The translations under genes and the position numbers were made by a program. Positions 44,091 to 56,265 of a DNA stretch of 64,000 nucleotides are shown in pieces. This DNA comes from Anaeramoeba flamelloides (lineage: Eukaryota; Metamonada; Anaeramoebidae), in NCBI GenBank assembly GCA_027625915.1, contig JANTQA010000023.1, positions 1,798,001 through 1,862,000 of the forward strand, in the 5' to 3' direction. Every line of letters begins with the position of its first letter. Within the stretch, counting starts at the first letter, position 1. The notes under the pieces were generated by a model. The model did no database searches. It was not told where the DNA came from and saw only the letters and a list, made by a program, of their open reading frames with translations.

Positions 44091-44958
44091 CACCTCTCAT
44101 CATAAAGATAATGATAATAGTAATAACAAATCCAATAAGAATGATAATAATAAGAGAAAAACAAAAATAAATAAAAAAGAAAAAAAACAGCCTTTTAACA
44201 AAAAAATAATGAAACAAAAAACAAACAATTCTTCAAATAAAGTTGATGAGAATGAAAATAAAACCCAAGAACAAAAAAAAATTGACAAAATGATCAATAC
44301 TTTATTAACAAACATTTCTCAAGGGAAAAAAATTGATAAAACTTTAAAAATATTGAATAAATTGTCAAAGGAAAAAATCCCCGAAGTTTGGAATGAACAT
44401 TTTAAACGAATAATTATTGTATTGATTTATTCGATGCAGACCATTTCTTTAAAGGAATCAAAATCAAAATTATTAATCTTTTTACAACACTTGATCAAGA
44501 ACCAAGAGCAATATTTTTTTAATTCAACGCCATTAATCTTAAGCCAATTAATAGAATCCAGCAAAATCATTCCAAACAATCAATTTGAGATCGCAAAGGA
44601 TGTGCTCCAAATCATTTTAACCCCAATAAATAAAACAATAGCCATAGACGAAGTGATTAAAAATTATTTATTAATTGAAAATAAAAATATTTTTATTCTT
44701 TCCAATACCATTTTAGTTGAACTCTGTAAAGCTTTTAAGAAAGAGGACGAAGACTTTGATAAAAAAATGAACCAAATTATTAAAATTTTGGAATTACAAA
44801 CGCGAAACATTGATTTGCAAATAAGTGAGAGGGCAAATTATACAGTCGTGGAATTATGGAATATTTATGGGAAAAATTTTGATACAAATTTTTTACTTAC
44901 AAATAAATTCAGGAATCATCAAATCAAATTATTCAAGAAAAAGATTAAGATTAATTAA
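35294..44958 (+). CDS. CLASP: CLASP-family microtubule regulator (TOG-domain protein)
   Basis: Five exons fit in frame: 35294-35333, 35496-36066, 36198-36528, 38520-39200 and 41416-44958, giving 1721 residues (phases 1, 2, 0, 0). CLASPs bind microtubules and rescue or stabilise plus ends. Residues 1-205 form a HEAT/TOG array (VGYNSIHKYLSEKELETSF, WLESDSVWLKISLLSFF, YYSKLIQNKSDTVKQLA). Residues 315-530 form the signature TOG2 (LEEELKKNIYNLKNNKGEDW, then EPRIKAMVKLQSLL; PFMGQLKDLRSQINKQICFL; ARNAYLHFSNLFP). A Ser/Arg/Thr-rich stretch (542-660) resembles the basic microtubule-binding linker. A further HEAT-like block lies at about 790-1010, a Lys/Asn tract at 1010-1485, and a C-terminal HEAT domain (VWNEHFKRIIIVLIYSM, SERANYTVVELW) corresponds to the CLASP C-terminal TOG. 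No ATG opens exons 2-5, so splicing is required. Two introns exceed 1.9 kb. Confidence 0.88.
36705..36959 (+). mobile_element. Family B TIR element (copy B2)
   Basis: CTGTTATTTTCCTATTAATA with TA before it; the right end TTATTAATAGGAAATAAGAG is followed by TA. The interior AAATGAATATTAATTATTAC and GTTGTAAAGATCTTTGGATT is shared with B1 and B3. Confidence 0.8.
37086..37312 (+). mobile_element. Family C element, diverged copy
   Basis: Shares AAACTTTGTAAAATT.GTTG, TTTTAAAAGTAGAGTTA and GGAAAATTGAA with copies at 7130 and 14901. Ends are degraded (ATATTTATCATTA instead of AATTTATCAGTA). Confidence 0.5.
37932..38193 (-). mobile_element. Family B TIR element (copy B3, inverted)
   Basis: The right end TTTATTAATTGGAAAATAACAG is followed by TA, and the left end CTATTATTTTCCAAT is preceded by TA. 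The interior is the reverse complement of B2 (AATCCAAAGATCATTACAAC, ATTGGATTGTAGCAGTAATA). Confidence 0.8.
39201..41415 (+). other. CLASP intron 4 (2.2 kb)
   Basis: GTAAGT at 39201 and a poly-A run ending AAAAAG at 41415 join exons 4 and 5 in phase 0. Only that acceptor gives the right phase within the open part of exon 5. Contents: (TA)n at 39672-39698, several homopolymers, no recognised element. An additional small exon cannot be excluded. Confidence 0.6.
39672..39698. repeat. (TA)n microsatellite
   Basis: About 13 TA units within CLASP intron 4. Confidence 0.95.
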
Positions 44959-45453
44959 TTAATTTTGTTTTTTCTTTAAAAGAAGTTTTTTTTTTTTTAA
45001 TTTGAAAAAAAAAATTTTTTAATCAAAAGAATAAGAAAAAATATTGAAGATTTGCAAGAAATATAAAAAGAAAAAATGTTTTTTTTAATTTTTTTCGTTT
45101 TCATATTTCTACCATAATATATTATTACATCTATTCTTTACTTTTGTTGTTTTATCTTATTTTATTTTGTATTTTTGTTAATTCAAAATAAAAGTGTTGT
45201 TATACCTATTATTTATTTTATTAATCAATAAATTTATTTTTTATAACATTGCTAATACTTTTTACTTTTCATTATTATTTTTTAATTCATTAACCTAATA
45301 ATAATTTCGTTTATTTTGTTTTAGAATGGGTATGAATTTCACAGAGAAAATATCAGATCTCTTTAATAATCTAGAAGATTGAGTCATTTTTAACAAAGTT
45401 TCAAGATTTCAATTTGATTTTATTCTCATTAATAATATAAGAATTACCTGTTA

Positions 45454-46806
45454 AGGGAGTAGCTACACCATAAGACATCATAAAAATTTGAGAGAGATGA
45501 GATAAGAGTATTTTATTTTAGTGGCGTGTCAATGTAGATTCTCTCAAAATTTATTTTAAAAAAAATTATTTGTTATTTTTTTAGTTAGAAATGATCAACA
45601 ATAAAAAAAAAGAGAATATATTGATAAATATAGTTTTGATTTTTTTTTTTTATTTTTTAAAAATTTAATTAAAAATTTGGTCACAGTTTAAACTGTTTAA
45701 ATAAATGGCAATATCATAATTTACATCCAATTTGGAAATTATTTGATTTTACAAACTATTTGATTTTTTGTCTTTTTTGTTTTGTTTTCGTTTCCTTTTT
45801 TCCAGTTACAAAATCTGTTTCATTAGGATCTGGAATTTTTTTTTATAAAGGTTGATAGAATGTTAATGTTAAGTTTCTTAAATTTAAGAATCACATACAA
45901 TTGGTCCATGGTAAATTATCATTTGATTGATGAATAATTGTTGGTGAAATTTCAACAAATATAACAATACATTTTTTGTTCAACTCAATTTATTTTTTTG
46001 GACACAATGTTTTTATTTTTTTGTTTTATATTGTTTTATTTTATTTGGATTAAAAGGATTACTTATAAAAATATTAATACTCAGTTACTTAAATGTGATT
46101 TTATATCACCTTGGGAAAAATATAATAAAGTGAGTTTTTGTTTTCCTATTTTTGATTTTAGATATTTCCAAATTTTTAGAATGGGGTTTTAGTTTTTTTA
46201 TGGGAGGGGTTAATTTTAGATTCTTAGAATAAAACTTATAGCTATTTTATGTTAAAAATTTGATAAAATATAATCATGTTCATTTCTCCAATTCCACTAA
46301 ATCCAACTACATAAAATCCTCATCAAGTAATAATTTTGGGATAATTATTATTTTTTGGAATACTCCTAGCTATTTAAGTCCGATTCTTGTTTCCTTTTGT
46401 GCTTCTCTTAATTGTAATATTGTTGTTCATTTTAAACAAAATCCATTAATTCGAAATGTCACTGATAAAAATATATTTCTTATTTATTTTTATTGTAATG
46501 ATTAAAAAAATTTAAAAATGATTAAAAAAATAAAAAGAGAAAAAAATAGAATGCCACAATAGAATGTGGAGATAAAGACAAAAGATAAGCCATTCAACTT
46601 TAGAAACCCCATTTTAAACAATTAAACTCAACATTCTATTGTGGCAATTTCTTTTATACTTTTGAAAAAAAATTAAAAAATCGAATGAATGAAGTACTGT
46701 AAATAATAAAAATCAATGAGTCACAATAAAAGTAAGAATTATATTTTCTGATCCTCTTCAAAATTGTAAAAAAGTGACACATTTTCCTTTATTGTGGCTA
46801 GTCCCT
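45454..46806. mobile_element. Family F TIR element (copy F2), host of D2
   Basis: The left end AGGGAGTAGCTACACCATAA and the inverted right end TTATTGTGGCTAGTCCCT share about 15 of 19 positions. TA flanks both sides (45452-45453, 46807-46808). A complete family D element (45660-46189) lies inside. The open frame at 46260-46505 does not start with ATG and matches nothing I know. Confidence 0.5.
45660..46189 (+). mobile_element. Family D TIR element (copy D2, about 530 bp)
   Basis: Aligns end to end with D3: AAAATTTGG.CACAGTTTAAAC, TTTTTTGTCTTTTTTGTTTT, GGTTGATAGAATGTTA, ATCACATACAATTGGT, and the end CAAATTTTTAGAATGGGGTT. More diverged than D3. Confidence 0.75.
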
Positions 46807-47218
46807 TAAGACTAATTTGTAAATATTTTAGTTATAAAAAAGGAATCTATAATTTACATATTTTCAATATTTTTTATCTATAACATTTTTTTGTGTGTCA
46901 AAAAAGAAAAAGAAAAATTAGAAATAATGTACTGTTTATTTCAAAAATTAAACAAAAAAAGATGCACTTGACGACGCTATATGGTACAACAATTTAAAAC
47001 ATTTATTACTATACCAAATAATTCAAAGATTTTTTTGGCTATTACACAGAGAAATAATTATATTATTTTTTCAATTATTTAGATTTTTATTTAATAAAAT
47101 TAAGTTTTGCATATCACAATTAATATTTTCAGTCCTTTCTTAGGGGAATTTTAATTTGTAAGGGATATGTTAAAAAAGTATTATTTCTAATTTTTTTCGG
47201 GTTTTATATCGGATTATA

Positions 47219-47748
47219 AACTAGATTCCAAAAATTTGGACACAGTTTAAACAGTGGAAAGAACATCATTACCACACTTTAAATTCAAATTGGAAAGAAT
47301 TATGATTTTACAAACAATTTCATTTTTTGTCTTTTTTGTTTTTTTTTCATTTCCTTTTTTGCAGTTATGTAATCTGTTTGGTTAGATCTCGAATTTTTTT
47401 TTCAATGGTTGATAGAATGTTAGTGTTGAGTTTGTTAAATTGGATAATCACATACAATTGGTAGATGGTATCTTAACATTTGATCGATCAACAATTGTTG
47501 GTGAAATTTGAACAAATTTACCAATACATTTTTTGTTCAGCTGGTTTCATTATTTTGGACACACCTGTTTTTATCTTTGAGTTTTATATTTTTTTTCTTT
47601 TATTTGGGTTAAAATGATTACATATTAAACCATTAATACTGGGTAACTTAAATGTGGTTTTATATTAGGTTTGGAAAAATACAATAAATTAGGTTTTTTT
47701 TTTGCCTATTTTTGGTTTTGGGTGTGTCCAAATTTTTGGAACGGGGTT
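47219..47748 (+). mobile_element. Family D TIR element (copy D3, 530 bp, best preserved)
   Basis: The left end AACTAGATTCCAAAAATTTG, then GACACAG, and the right end GTGTGTCCAAATTTTTGGAA, then CGGGGTT, are inverted repeats of about 27 bp. TA is at 47217-47218 and 47749-47750. A Tc1-like terminus (AAAATTTGGACACA). No transposase is encoded. It provides the empty site for insertions E1 and A2 in D4. Confidence 0.85.
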
Positions 47749-48724
47749 TAGATTGGATCTATAACTTGATCAAATTTTTCTTCATTTTTGTAAATTGTTA
47801 ATGATTAATTATATTATATTTATATTCATTGATCCAAACTTTGACTGGGTCAAAGTTCTTTTTAAGTCAGATTAAAAATAATTAACACTTAAAATATAAA
47901 AAATGACTCATTATATCATTTTTAATTTTTTATTGAATGAATGTAAACAAATAAAAACCAAATTCAATTAATAAAAAAAAATAATAAAAATTCGAGATAA
48001 AATAAACATAATTCATCTTTTCTCATTTTATATTTCAAATTAGTTAAATTCCTTAATTTAAACCAAATTGCTTTCTTGAAGATCACAATCAATCGAATTC
48101 AATTTAACTCATTTTGTAATTTTTTTGTAACACTCTGTATTTCACAAGGAAGTGATATTGTAAAATATTTAATAGTTAAAATATCCCTTGGATTAAAACG
48201 TAAAAAAGTGTAAAAGAGAGACCCCCAAAGCTAGTAGAGTTTTTTTGTAAAGTATTATTCACAAGGATCAAAATTGGAAATTGTATGTCTCTCTTTGGAA
48301 CAATTTTCAGAAAATAGATTTATTTTTCAGTGTTTATTTTACGAGATAGATTGTACATCACATTTTGGTTAAGTTTTTATCGATATTCGGGACTTATAAA
48401 AATTATTAAAAAGTTTTTTTCCATTTCGGAAGATTATTTTGAACACTAATGACTCAACTCAGTATAATGGGTTTTTATTTTTCTGTTTTTGATTGAAAAA
48501 TTGTTTTCCCTTTTTACTCAATTAACCTCAAAAGAAAATTAATTTTGTACAATCCCCTAATAAAACCAAACTTGATTAAAAATTTGAATTGACAACCCAA
48601 AAATCACATTTTTTTTTATAACTTTCCTTCCAACATATTCTCTTCACACTCATAAATTTGTAAATTTAGATTTCATAAATAAAATGCCAAAAACTACTTT
48701 TTTGAACCACAATTATAACGAATA

Positions 48725-48956
48725 CTGATAAATTCCAATAAATTTCTAGAAATGTTTAGTTTAATTTACCTTTTTGTAATCCTTACAACTGTTTCTTTTA
48801 AAAGATTCAATACGAAAGATTATTTTGAACAACAACTCATTTTACCGAGTTTCTTAACACTTGACTTTCTAAAATACTTTATTCAAAGCCCAAGGCTAAA
48901 AATTTCAAAAAGGAAAATCAAGTAAAAATAACCAAAAATTTATTTCAATTTATCAG
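48725..48956 (-). mobile_element. Family C TIR element (232 bp, inverted)
   Basis: CTGATAAATTCCAATAAAT ... ATTTATTTCAATTTATCAG, flanked by TA. The same length as the copy at 14901, which it matches on the reverse strand (CTTTGAATAAAGTATT, GAAACTCGGTAAAAT). Confidence 0.8.
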
Positions 48957-50157
48957 TATCAAGCTGAACACCGAAAGTTAAGAACCAAAATAACAAGCCG
49001 CCTAGCCCCCCAATAAAAGATTATCGTTTTACAAATTTCAGGGATAGGAAACCTTAACATTATTTTTTAAAAATGAAAAATAATTTTAGATGAAAATTCT
49101 TTCTTGGAGTGTGCGAAATACTACGCTTTGTGTTAAATTTTTTGTAATCTAACTCATAAAAAAATAAGAAATTTTATGTAAAGGCATAAAAGTAGTTAAC
49201 AAAACAATTTTACAACAAGGATCTTTGAAAAAATTACCTCCAGAGTTTTTGTTCATGTTTTACACAAACTCCCTCAAAGATTGAACTCAAAAGTTGGAAG
49301 TATTTTTCCGATTTTTTTATTCACACTTTTTTAAAAATCAAATCATAGAATAATTAAAACAACTTTTCCAATCAAAAACTGAACCCAAAAATGAAATTGG
49401 TTCAAAGACTTAAAATATCAATGAGAACAATCAAATTAAACATAAATTTAAAAAGATTTAATTTTTCAAAATTTACTTTGAAAAGTTAAACCTTCACAAA
49501 ATTGAACTTTTTGGAATTCTTTTGTTGCTCTAGTTTGGTGAATCATGTAAAATAAGTTTTAAGAGTTTAAAAATAGATACCGTTTCAGTTTGAATAATAT
49601 AGATAGTTTGTCTCTTGATTGATCTGATTAAATGAAGAAGAATAATAATCAAAAAATTTTAGATTCATTTGTCGAGAGTTCTTACTATTTGTTGCAAAAC
49701 AAATGAAAGAAAATTTTCACCTGGCTTTCACAAAAAAAAGATTTTTCAAATCATGTAAAATTACAAATTAAAAAATCTGTAAAGAAGAATAGGCGATTAA
49801 TTTTACTTTAGAAATGTTGAATTTCTCTATTTATTTTCATTTTAGAATTTATAATTTTTTGAAATCTGAATGAAAATTTTGATCTTTTTAATATTCAATT
49901 AACAGTAATTCAAAAAGAGCACTATTTTTGAATATTAACACTTTTTTTTGTGAATTTGTAAATCTTGTGCATTACTCAATTTTGGATTCTTTATTTTTTT
50001 ATTTTTCCAAATCAAGAACAATTTTTTTCACACTTGAACCAAACAAAATTAACTCCAAACAAAAACGATCAAACAACAAAATTTACAACCAAAATTCCAA
50101 AATTTCTTGCTTCCAAATACTTTCTAAAAAAAAACCAAAAACAAAAAGTTATCCTTT

Positions 50158-53100
50158 ATGGAGTCTTTTATTAAATGCAAATGTTTGGGTGATCTTCAAC
50201 AATTTAAGAAGCCAAACCAAGAAAATATCAAACTGTTAGGAATTCACCCACCACATTTTAGTTTAATTTCTTATGAATTAAAGGATAAAGAAGGTAATTA
50301 TTCAACGATCATTGCTCTTTATTCTGAAAAATCAAAAGATCATACTGATTTGTACACGGACAAAAGCAAAAAGGCGATCGTAAGTTGTACACTAAACAAA
50401 TCACACTCATTACTGATCTTAACTTTTCGTTTTTCTCGTCCAGTTGAGAAGGAAACGAAAAACTCAAACAAGCAACAACAGCATACCTTCTACAATTATA
50501 AAAAAAATAAAGTCAAATATTGCTATGTTTATCAATCGTATTTGGTTTACCTTCATTCAAATAATCAAAAACAACTAATATTCGAAACTTCTTATTATAA
50601 GCACTATTTCCAGGTTTGTGATTTTCTTTTGAAAGTTCTTTTTTCTTGTCAACAAAAAATAAAGTAAAAAAACAAAATTTTTTTTTCACTTTTAAGAACA
50701 AAGCATTTAAAATTATTATTTTTTTTTATTTTTTTTCAACAAATATCCGTTCTTATTTTTTGTCGAATCGGATATTTTTTCCATTATTTTTTCCCTTCTT
50801 GTTCCGTTCATTAGTTTTTTCCACAACACAATAAAAAAAAAATTGACAAAGTGCTTCAAATTATCGACACTCAATCAATTTCGTTTTTTAAAATCAAAGC
50901 TTTCAAAGTGCCTAAAAAAAAATTTTTTTCAAAAAAGCCAATAATCCTGAAGAACAAAACAAAAGTTATTAACTCGTTTCTTTGGCATGAGGTTGATCCA
51001 AAATTAAATACTTTATTTACCATTGAAGAGGTTACTTCTTCCTCCACAACTTTGTTGAATACCTCAAACACCATCACAACCACAGCTACAACTAACACAA
51101 CACACACACTGTCACAGAACACAAGGTCCAATAAGAAAAGAAAAGATATTTCACCAAAGTCTATGAAGAAAAACCAGAACCTCAAAAAAATGAATGACTT
51201 AAATAATACTCTGGAGATTCAATTAATTTGGTGGACTTTCAAAAAAAAGAAATTTCAAAAGCATAAAACTTTAAATTTGTTCCTACCACGGGATGCCTTT
51301 TTAAGGAATTTAAATCAGAATAGAACCAACCTTAACCAGATCAATTCCAATTCCAATTCCAATTCTTTCAATTCAAATTCTTATAATTCCAAGGAAAACA
51401 ATAACAACCAAAACAATCACAACCAACAAAACAAAACCAGAAAACCAATTGTCGATCGAAGGAATTCAAAACATTTAAGAATTAAACAATATAAGAATGA
51501 CATTCGGATCTTATTTCGGACAACTAATTTAAAAGCCAATTTCCAAATTGTAAAAATTGGCAAAAGGATCCATTTTCTTTGCTTCCAAACAAAAATAGGA
51601 TTAAGCACACAAAACCCAGCCATTTTGGTAATATTCTGGAATCTCACAATTAAAGAAAGATTTGAATTTACAATCCCCTTAAAGCATTATTCAAATGAAT
51701 TTATCTCAAAATCCCGTGTATGGTTTGGATCATTTAAGCGAATGCTCCTAATCTATTTACCCAGCTGTTATTTTTCTTTATTTGATCCAAGCTTGCAACA
51801 TGGCACTTGCGATTCCTTCTCTTTTAATGAAAACTTGATGATAGATTTATTAAATAAAAAGCGCACACGCGAAAATGAAAATGAAAACATAAGAGAAGAA
51901 ATATCAAAAAAGAAAGAAGAAAAGACATCTAACACTAAAGAAGAAGGGGCATATGAAACTAAGGAAGAAGGGCTATCTCAAACTAACGAAGAAGAGGTCT
52001 CAAAATCTAAAGTAGAAAAAGAAAGAATATTCAAAAATTTTAGTTCAACACGCCTTATTCCAATTCGATCGAATAATAAATATAATTATTTTTTCAATGT
52101 AAAAACAATGGAGCTATGTAAATTTGGTTTAAATTTTAATTTAAATATTTTAAAAAAATTCATAAAATTAAGGGCTTTTAAATCAAAAGATTTTATATAT
52201 TTAATCCATTTTTTCATTGTTCATTTAAGAAAACCAGATCAATTGGATGAGTATTTAAAATTTCTTTGTTTAAAATATCCAAATTTTATTAATTCGCGAT
52301 TATTAAAAGAAATAATTTTTTCCAAGGTATATTTTAATTTACTTCAAAACAAGAGATTTAAAAAATCTTTACTTTCAGTATTTCCTTCGACTGTATTGAC
52401 TTGCTATGGTTCTAATGAACATAAAAAATTTAATAATTTAAAAATTTCAAAATATAAAAAAATTGAATCTACTTCACAAGAAATACACCCAAGTTGGAAT
52501 ACATTTAATATCTTAAAATTAACGAAAAAATCCCAACATTTCTTACAAATCAATAACCCGTTAAAGCAAAGGCATCAATTGCAAAGAAGACAATTTTTAA
52601 AAAAAAATAAAAAATCTAAGAATAACACCATTAAGAACAATAATAACCGATTTAATAATGTTTTAAATAGATATAACATTGATGGGAATAGAAGACAAAA
52701 TAAGAATAATGATAAACAAAATAGTTATAAAAGAAAAATAAGAAATCGTTCTTTAAAAAGACCAATGAGCATTTCGATAAGTAATAAAGAATTAAATAAA
52801 ATAACACACAAAAATTCTTTTCCATTGGATATTGATCCAGAAAATATTAATGGCGATGACGATGATGATATTGATGATAATAATAGTGGCGGTGGCTATA
52901 AAAGAAAAAAAGTCTACCCATTAAAAATGGAAATGAACAATAAGCATCATTTGTCAAAAACTTTTTCAGTTAATTCTTTTTTAGATGAAAAGAATTCTAA
53001 ATTTTTAAAAAATTCTTCATCACTAACTATTTTTAATTCCAAATTAACAATAAACACGAATTATTATGGATTAGATAATAATAATGATAATAATAATAAT

Positions 53101-55302
53101 AATGAAAAGGAAAAGGAAAAGGAAAATGAAAATATCAACAACAACGACGACAACAACGACAATGATAATTATAATGATAATTATAATAAGGATAATAAAA
53201 AACAAATTAATATGTCAAGATATAAGAGGATTAAAGGTATTGAAATTTGTGGCTTATTAAATTTTTTTTCAATGTTAAAAATATATGAACATTGCTTTAC
53301 CAAATATATCTTAACACATCCTATTTATAATGTATTAAAAACCGATAATTATTATAAACTTGCAAAAAAATATTATTTTGAACAAACAAAGCAAATGGAA
53401 TTATTATTTTCTATATTATTAACAAACTTTATTTATCCAAACCGTGATAATGGTAACAATGACAATGCAAATGATAATGACAAAAAAATCGGCACTGATA
53501 CTGATGATCTTAACAAGATACAAAATCAAAATGATTATAGTTACTCAAGTGCATATTTAGAAGAATCTATTTTGGGAATTGGAAATAATTCAGAAATAAT
53601 GATCAATAATAATGATGAAGATGATTTTGAAAACAATTTTAATTCGGATTCAAGCTTGGATTTAAATGATGATATTGATTTAATTCCAGATATTGATTCT
53701 AAATCAAGCTTTGAATCGAAAACGCAATCAAAATCGATTTCATTCCCAAGTTCAGATCTTGATTCAGAAAACAAAAATGCATTAGATACGCCCTTTCGCT
53801 ATGATTTAGATTTAAAATCTCAATTGCAAACATTTTCTAATATAAATTCAGATTCAGAATTGGTTGATATAATTGGAAAGGAAATGGAAAAGGGAAATGA
53901 AAATGAGAATGAAAATGAAAATAATCAAGAAAATGAAAATGAGAATGGGAATGTAAATGTGAATGATAATAATAATAATAAAGACCAAGATTTAAATAAA
54001 AAAAGAAAAGAAAAGGAAATGGAAAAGAGAAATGAAAATGAGAATGAAAATGAAAATGAAAATGGGAATGGGAATGTAAATGTGAATGAGAATAATAATA
54101 ATAAAGACCAAGATTTAAATAAAAAAATAAAAGAAATTGAAAAAGAAATTGAGAATGAAAATGAGAATGGGAACGTGAATGAAAATGAGAATGTCGATCA
54201 AAATCATACAAATAATACTAAGAACCAAGATTTAAATAAAAAAATTAAAGAAATTGAAAATGAAAATGAAAATGAAATTAAAAAAGAAATCGAAAATAAT
54301 TTTAATTCAGAAAATAATAAACAAAAGCAAAAAGACGATCAAGGTCAAAAAATTAAAAGTTTTGAATGGGTTTTTAAAAAACAACAATTTGTAAGGGAAA
54401 TTACTAATAAAGGTTATTTATTATTTCCATTAATGAAAAAATATGAAGAGGAATATATGACCGATCTTATTAATCAAAACCCAAATAAAAAAAACGAGAA
54501 TAAAAAAGTATCTAATACGATTTATAATCATTATTTAGATATGATCTCTTTTAAGTCAATCAAAGAAAGAAAGAAAAAAATAAAACAAAACCAAAGTCAA
54601 AAAAAAAAAAAAAAATTACATTTTACTTTTAAACAATTAAAAAAAATGTTTAAAATTTTTGAAAATTTTTATTTTATGCTTGAAGAACTTAATTTACCCT
54701 TTCCTAATAAATTTAAAGATATTTTTATACGCCTCGGTTTTTGTGTATTGCCTCCTAAGGTATTTTCCCAATATGTTGAATTAAAAATTTTTAATATAAA
54801 GAAAGATTTCATTCTTGAAATTTCTCAATTATTTAATAAAAATAATAACCGCAATAATAATAAAAATAATAATGGGGGAGAGGAAGGAGATGAGGGTGAG
54901 GGGTATATGGATAAGGACAAGGACAAGGACAAGGACAAGGATAAGAACAAGGATAATTATGATGATATACATTTTAATCAAAATTTTTATAATTATTTAA
55001 TAACATTAACTGAATATAAAAATCACACATTAACACTTTTAAAACAAAATCCTACAAAATCAATAAAAAATATTTGTGAATATTATTCTAGCCTAGTGGC
55101 ATCAGCTTTCCAAGTCAAAAATCACAATTCAGAGTATTCCCATATCGAGGATAATGGCTATGTGTATTTTAGGCCCTTAACCATTTGCTTTGACAAATTA
55201 CAAGAAGAAGCCCAATTGAAAAATCAAGAAATAATTCAATTTTTACAACAAAATTTGATTTTGTATGTTCCAGAAATTGATCCTAAAATGTTAAATAATT
55301 AA
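50158..55302 (+). CDS. GSAP: Gamma-secretase-activating protein (GSAP/PION) family homologue
   Basis: Exons 50158-50613 and 50815-55302 (phase 0 intron, GTTTGT...CATTAG) give 1647 residues, against 854 in human GSAP. The N-terminal beta-rich region (ISYELKDKEGNYSTIIALYS, KAIVSCTLNKSHSLLILTF) resembles the family's ESLHVLNVERNG...SVNSERTLLAAS region. RMLLIYLPSCYFSLFDPSLQ, then HGTCDSF and NENLMIDLL, aligns with human YYVAVYLPGHFFHLLNVQHP...NNEMIDML. Near the C-terminus LPFPNKFKDIFIRLGFCVLP matches LPPGFHTLHTILGVQCLP, and YFRPLTICFDKL corresponds to VEFLPLNYFIEIL. These three blocks in order make the family call fairly safe. Residues about 735-1330 are mostly Asn/Asp/Glu low complexity around one ordered island (957-1030). 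Human GSAP is linked to gamma-secretase and lipid or mitochondrial biology; the role here is unknown. Confidence 0.82.
50614..50814 (+). other. GSAP intron (201 bp)
   Basis: The donor CAG/GTTTGT and acceptor CATTAG join codons in phase 0. The next frame has an in-frame TAG exactly at the acceptor, so the downstream exon cannot extend further 5'. Confidence 0.85.
53880..54300 (+). repeat. Diverged tandem repeat encoding NENEN / KDQDLNKK units
   Basis: Three copies of a unit of about 130-150 bp encode (NE)n, NVNVN, then NNKDQDLNKK or KNQDLNKK and KEIE inside the GSAP low-complexity region. DNA-level similarity shows expansion by duplication of a larger unit, not only triplet slippage. Confidence 0.8.
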
Positions 55303-55385
55303 TTTCTTTTTACTATATTAATTACGAATTTGTGTTTTTTTTTTATTTTTTCAATTTCAATAAATTTTATTATTTCAATTTTTAG

Positions 55386-56265
55386 TACAGTTGCTTGAAA
55401 AAAGTGTAACAAAATTTTTTAATCAATGAAAAGTTTTCATTTTGAAAAAGTTTAAAAATCATTTGATCATTTTTTAATAAAACAATTGAAACTTTTTTTG
55501 ATGAAAAAAGTTTGAAAAAAGTGTAACAAAATACAATTTGAAACCCTTTCCCTAATTGATTGAGAGATCATTAACCCAATCGTTAAATATTCTTCGAACA
55601 AGATCATCTGAATATTATTTACCTCTTTTATGAAATACAATCAGGTTTTACATTTAGGAACAATAGATTTGAAAAACAGAGAAGAGTGCAAAATTAATAG
55701 ATTAGATTAGTTGTTTGTTGGAGTAGAGGTGATCGAAAAAATTTTTTGATTTAGTTCTTACAAGAAGAAGAGCAAATTTCTTTTTTCTTTTTTGTTTTTG
55801 TTTCTGAAAAATTCATAATTGTTTATTTAATAAGGGGTTTTTGAAGGAAAAGCTTTGAAATATAGTTAAAGATGTGTACAATTTAATTTTTGATAAAGGT
55901 TCAGTGGTTATGCAAAAGGGTAGGTTGCAATGGTGTAATTTATGTAGTTTAATAGTGGTGGAAAAATAATTTTGTTAACAGTTATTCAAAATGATGTTGT
56001 AATCATTTTGGGTAATGGAAGTTGAGTTAATAGAGTAAAATAATAAAATTTCCAAAGAATTTTTGTTGTTTGTGAATAATTAGCTTTGTTTTGAAAAGTC
56101 GTTTGTAACAAGAAGTGTAGATGGTGATAATTCGATCCTTTTTTTTTTTTTTTTTTATTGGGAAATTATTGATCTTCCTTTACATATATGTTTGTGTATT
56201 TTGAAATAAATTAGGGAAAGGTTTTTCAAATTTTATTTTATCTCACTATTTGTAACCTTTTTTTG
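55386..56265. mobile_element. TIR element with Tc1-like terminus
   Basis: CAGTTGCTTGAAAAAAGTGT follows TA at 55386. TGAAAAAAGTGTAACAAAA recurs at about 55512, followed by ACAATTTGAAACCCTTTCCC. The reverse complement of the latter (AATTAGGGAAAGGTTTTTCA) appears at 56209. The left end seems duplicated and the right boundary is approximate. Non-coding. Confidence 0.55.

Larger units (their letters stand above)
44959..50157. other. Repeat-bearing spacer between CLASP and GSAP
   Basis: No gene is supported. It contains F2 (45454-46806) enclosing D2, a small inverted repeat (ATGCCACAATAGAATGT at about 46551 against ACATTCTATTGTGGCAAT at about 46631), D3 (47219-47748) and a family C copy (48725-48956). 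The last kilobase before GSAP has no recognised element. Confidence 0.5.

Noticed and set aside
41457-44315. Many Phe/Leu-rich minus-strand frames opposite CLASP
   Set aside because: They are translations of the poly-T complement of Lys/Asn codons, with no recognisable motifs.
46260-46505. 81-codon frame inside F2
   Set aside because: It starts with TTG, has no recognisable domain, and lies within a non-coding TIR element.
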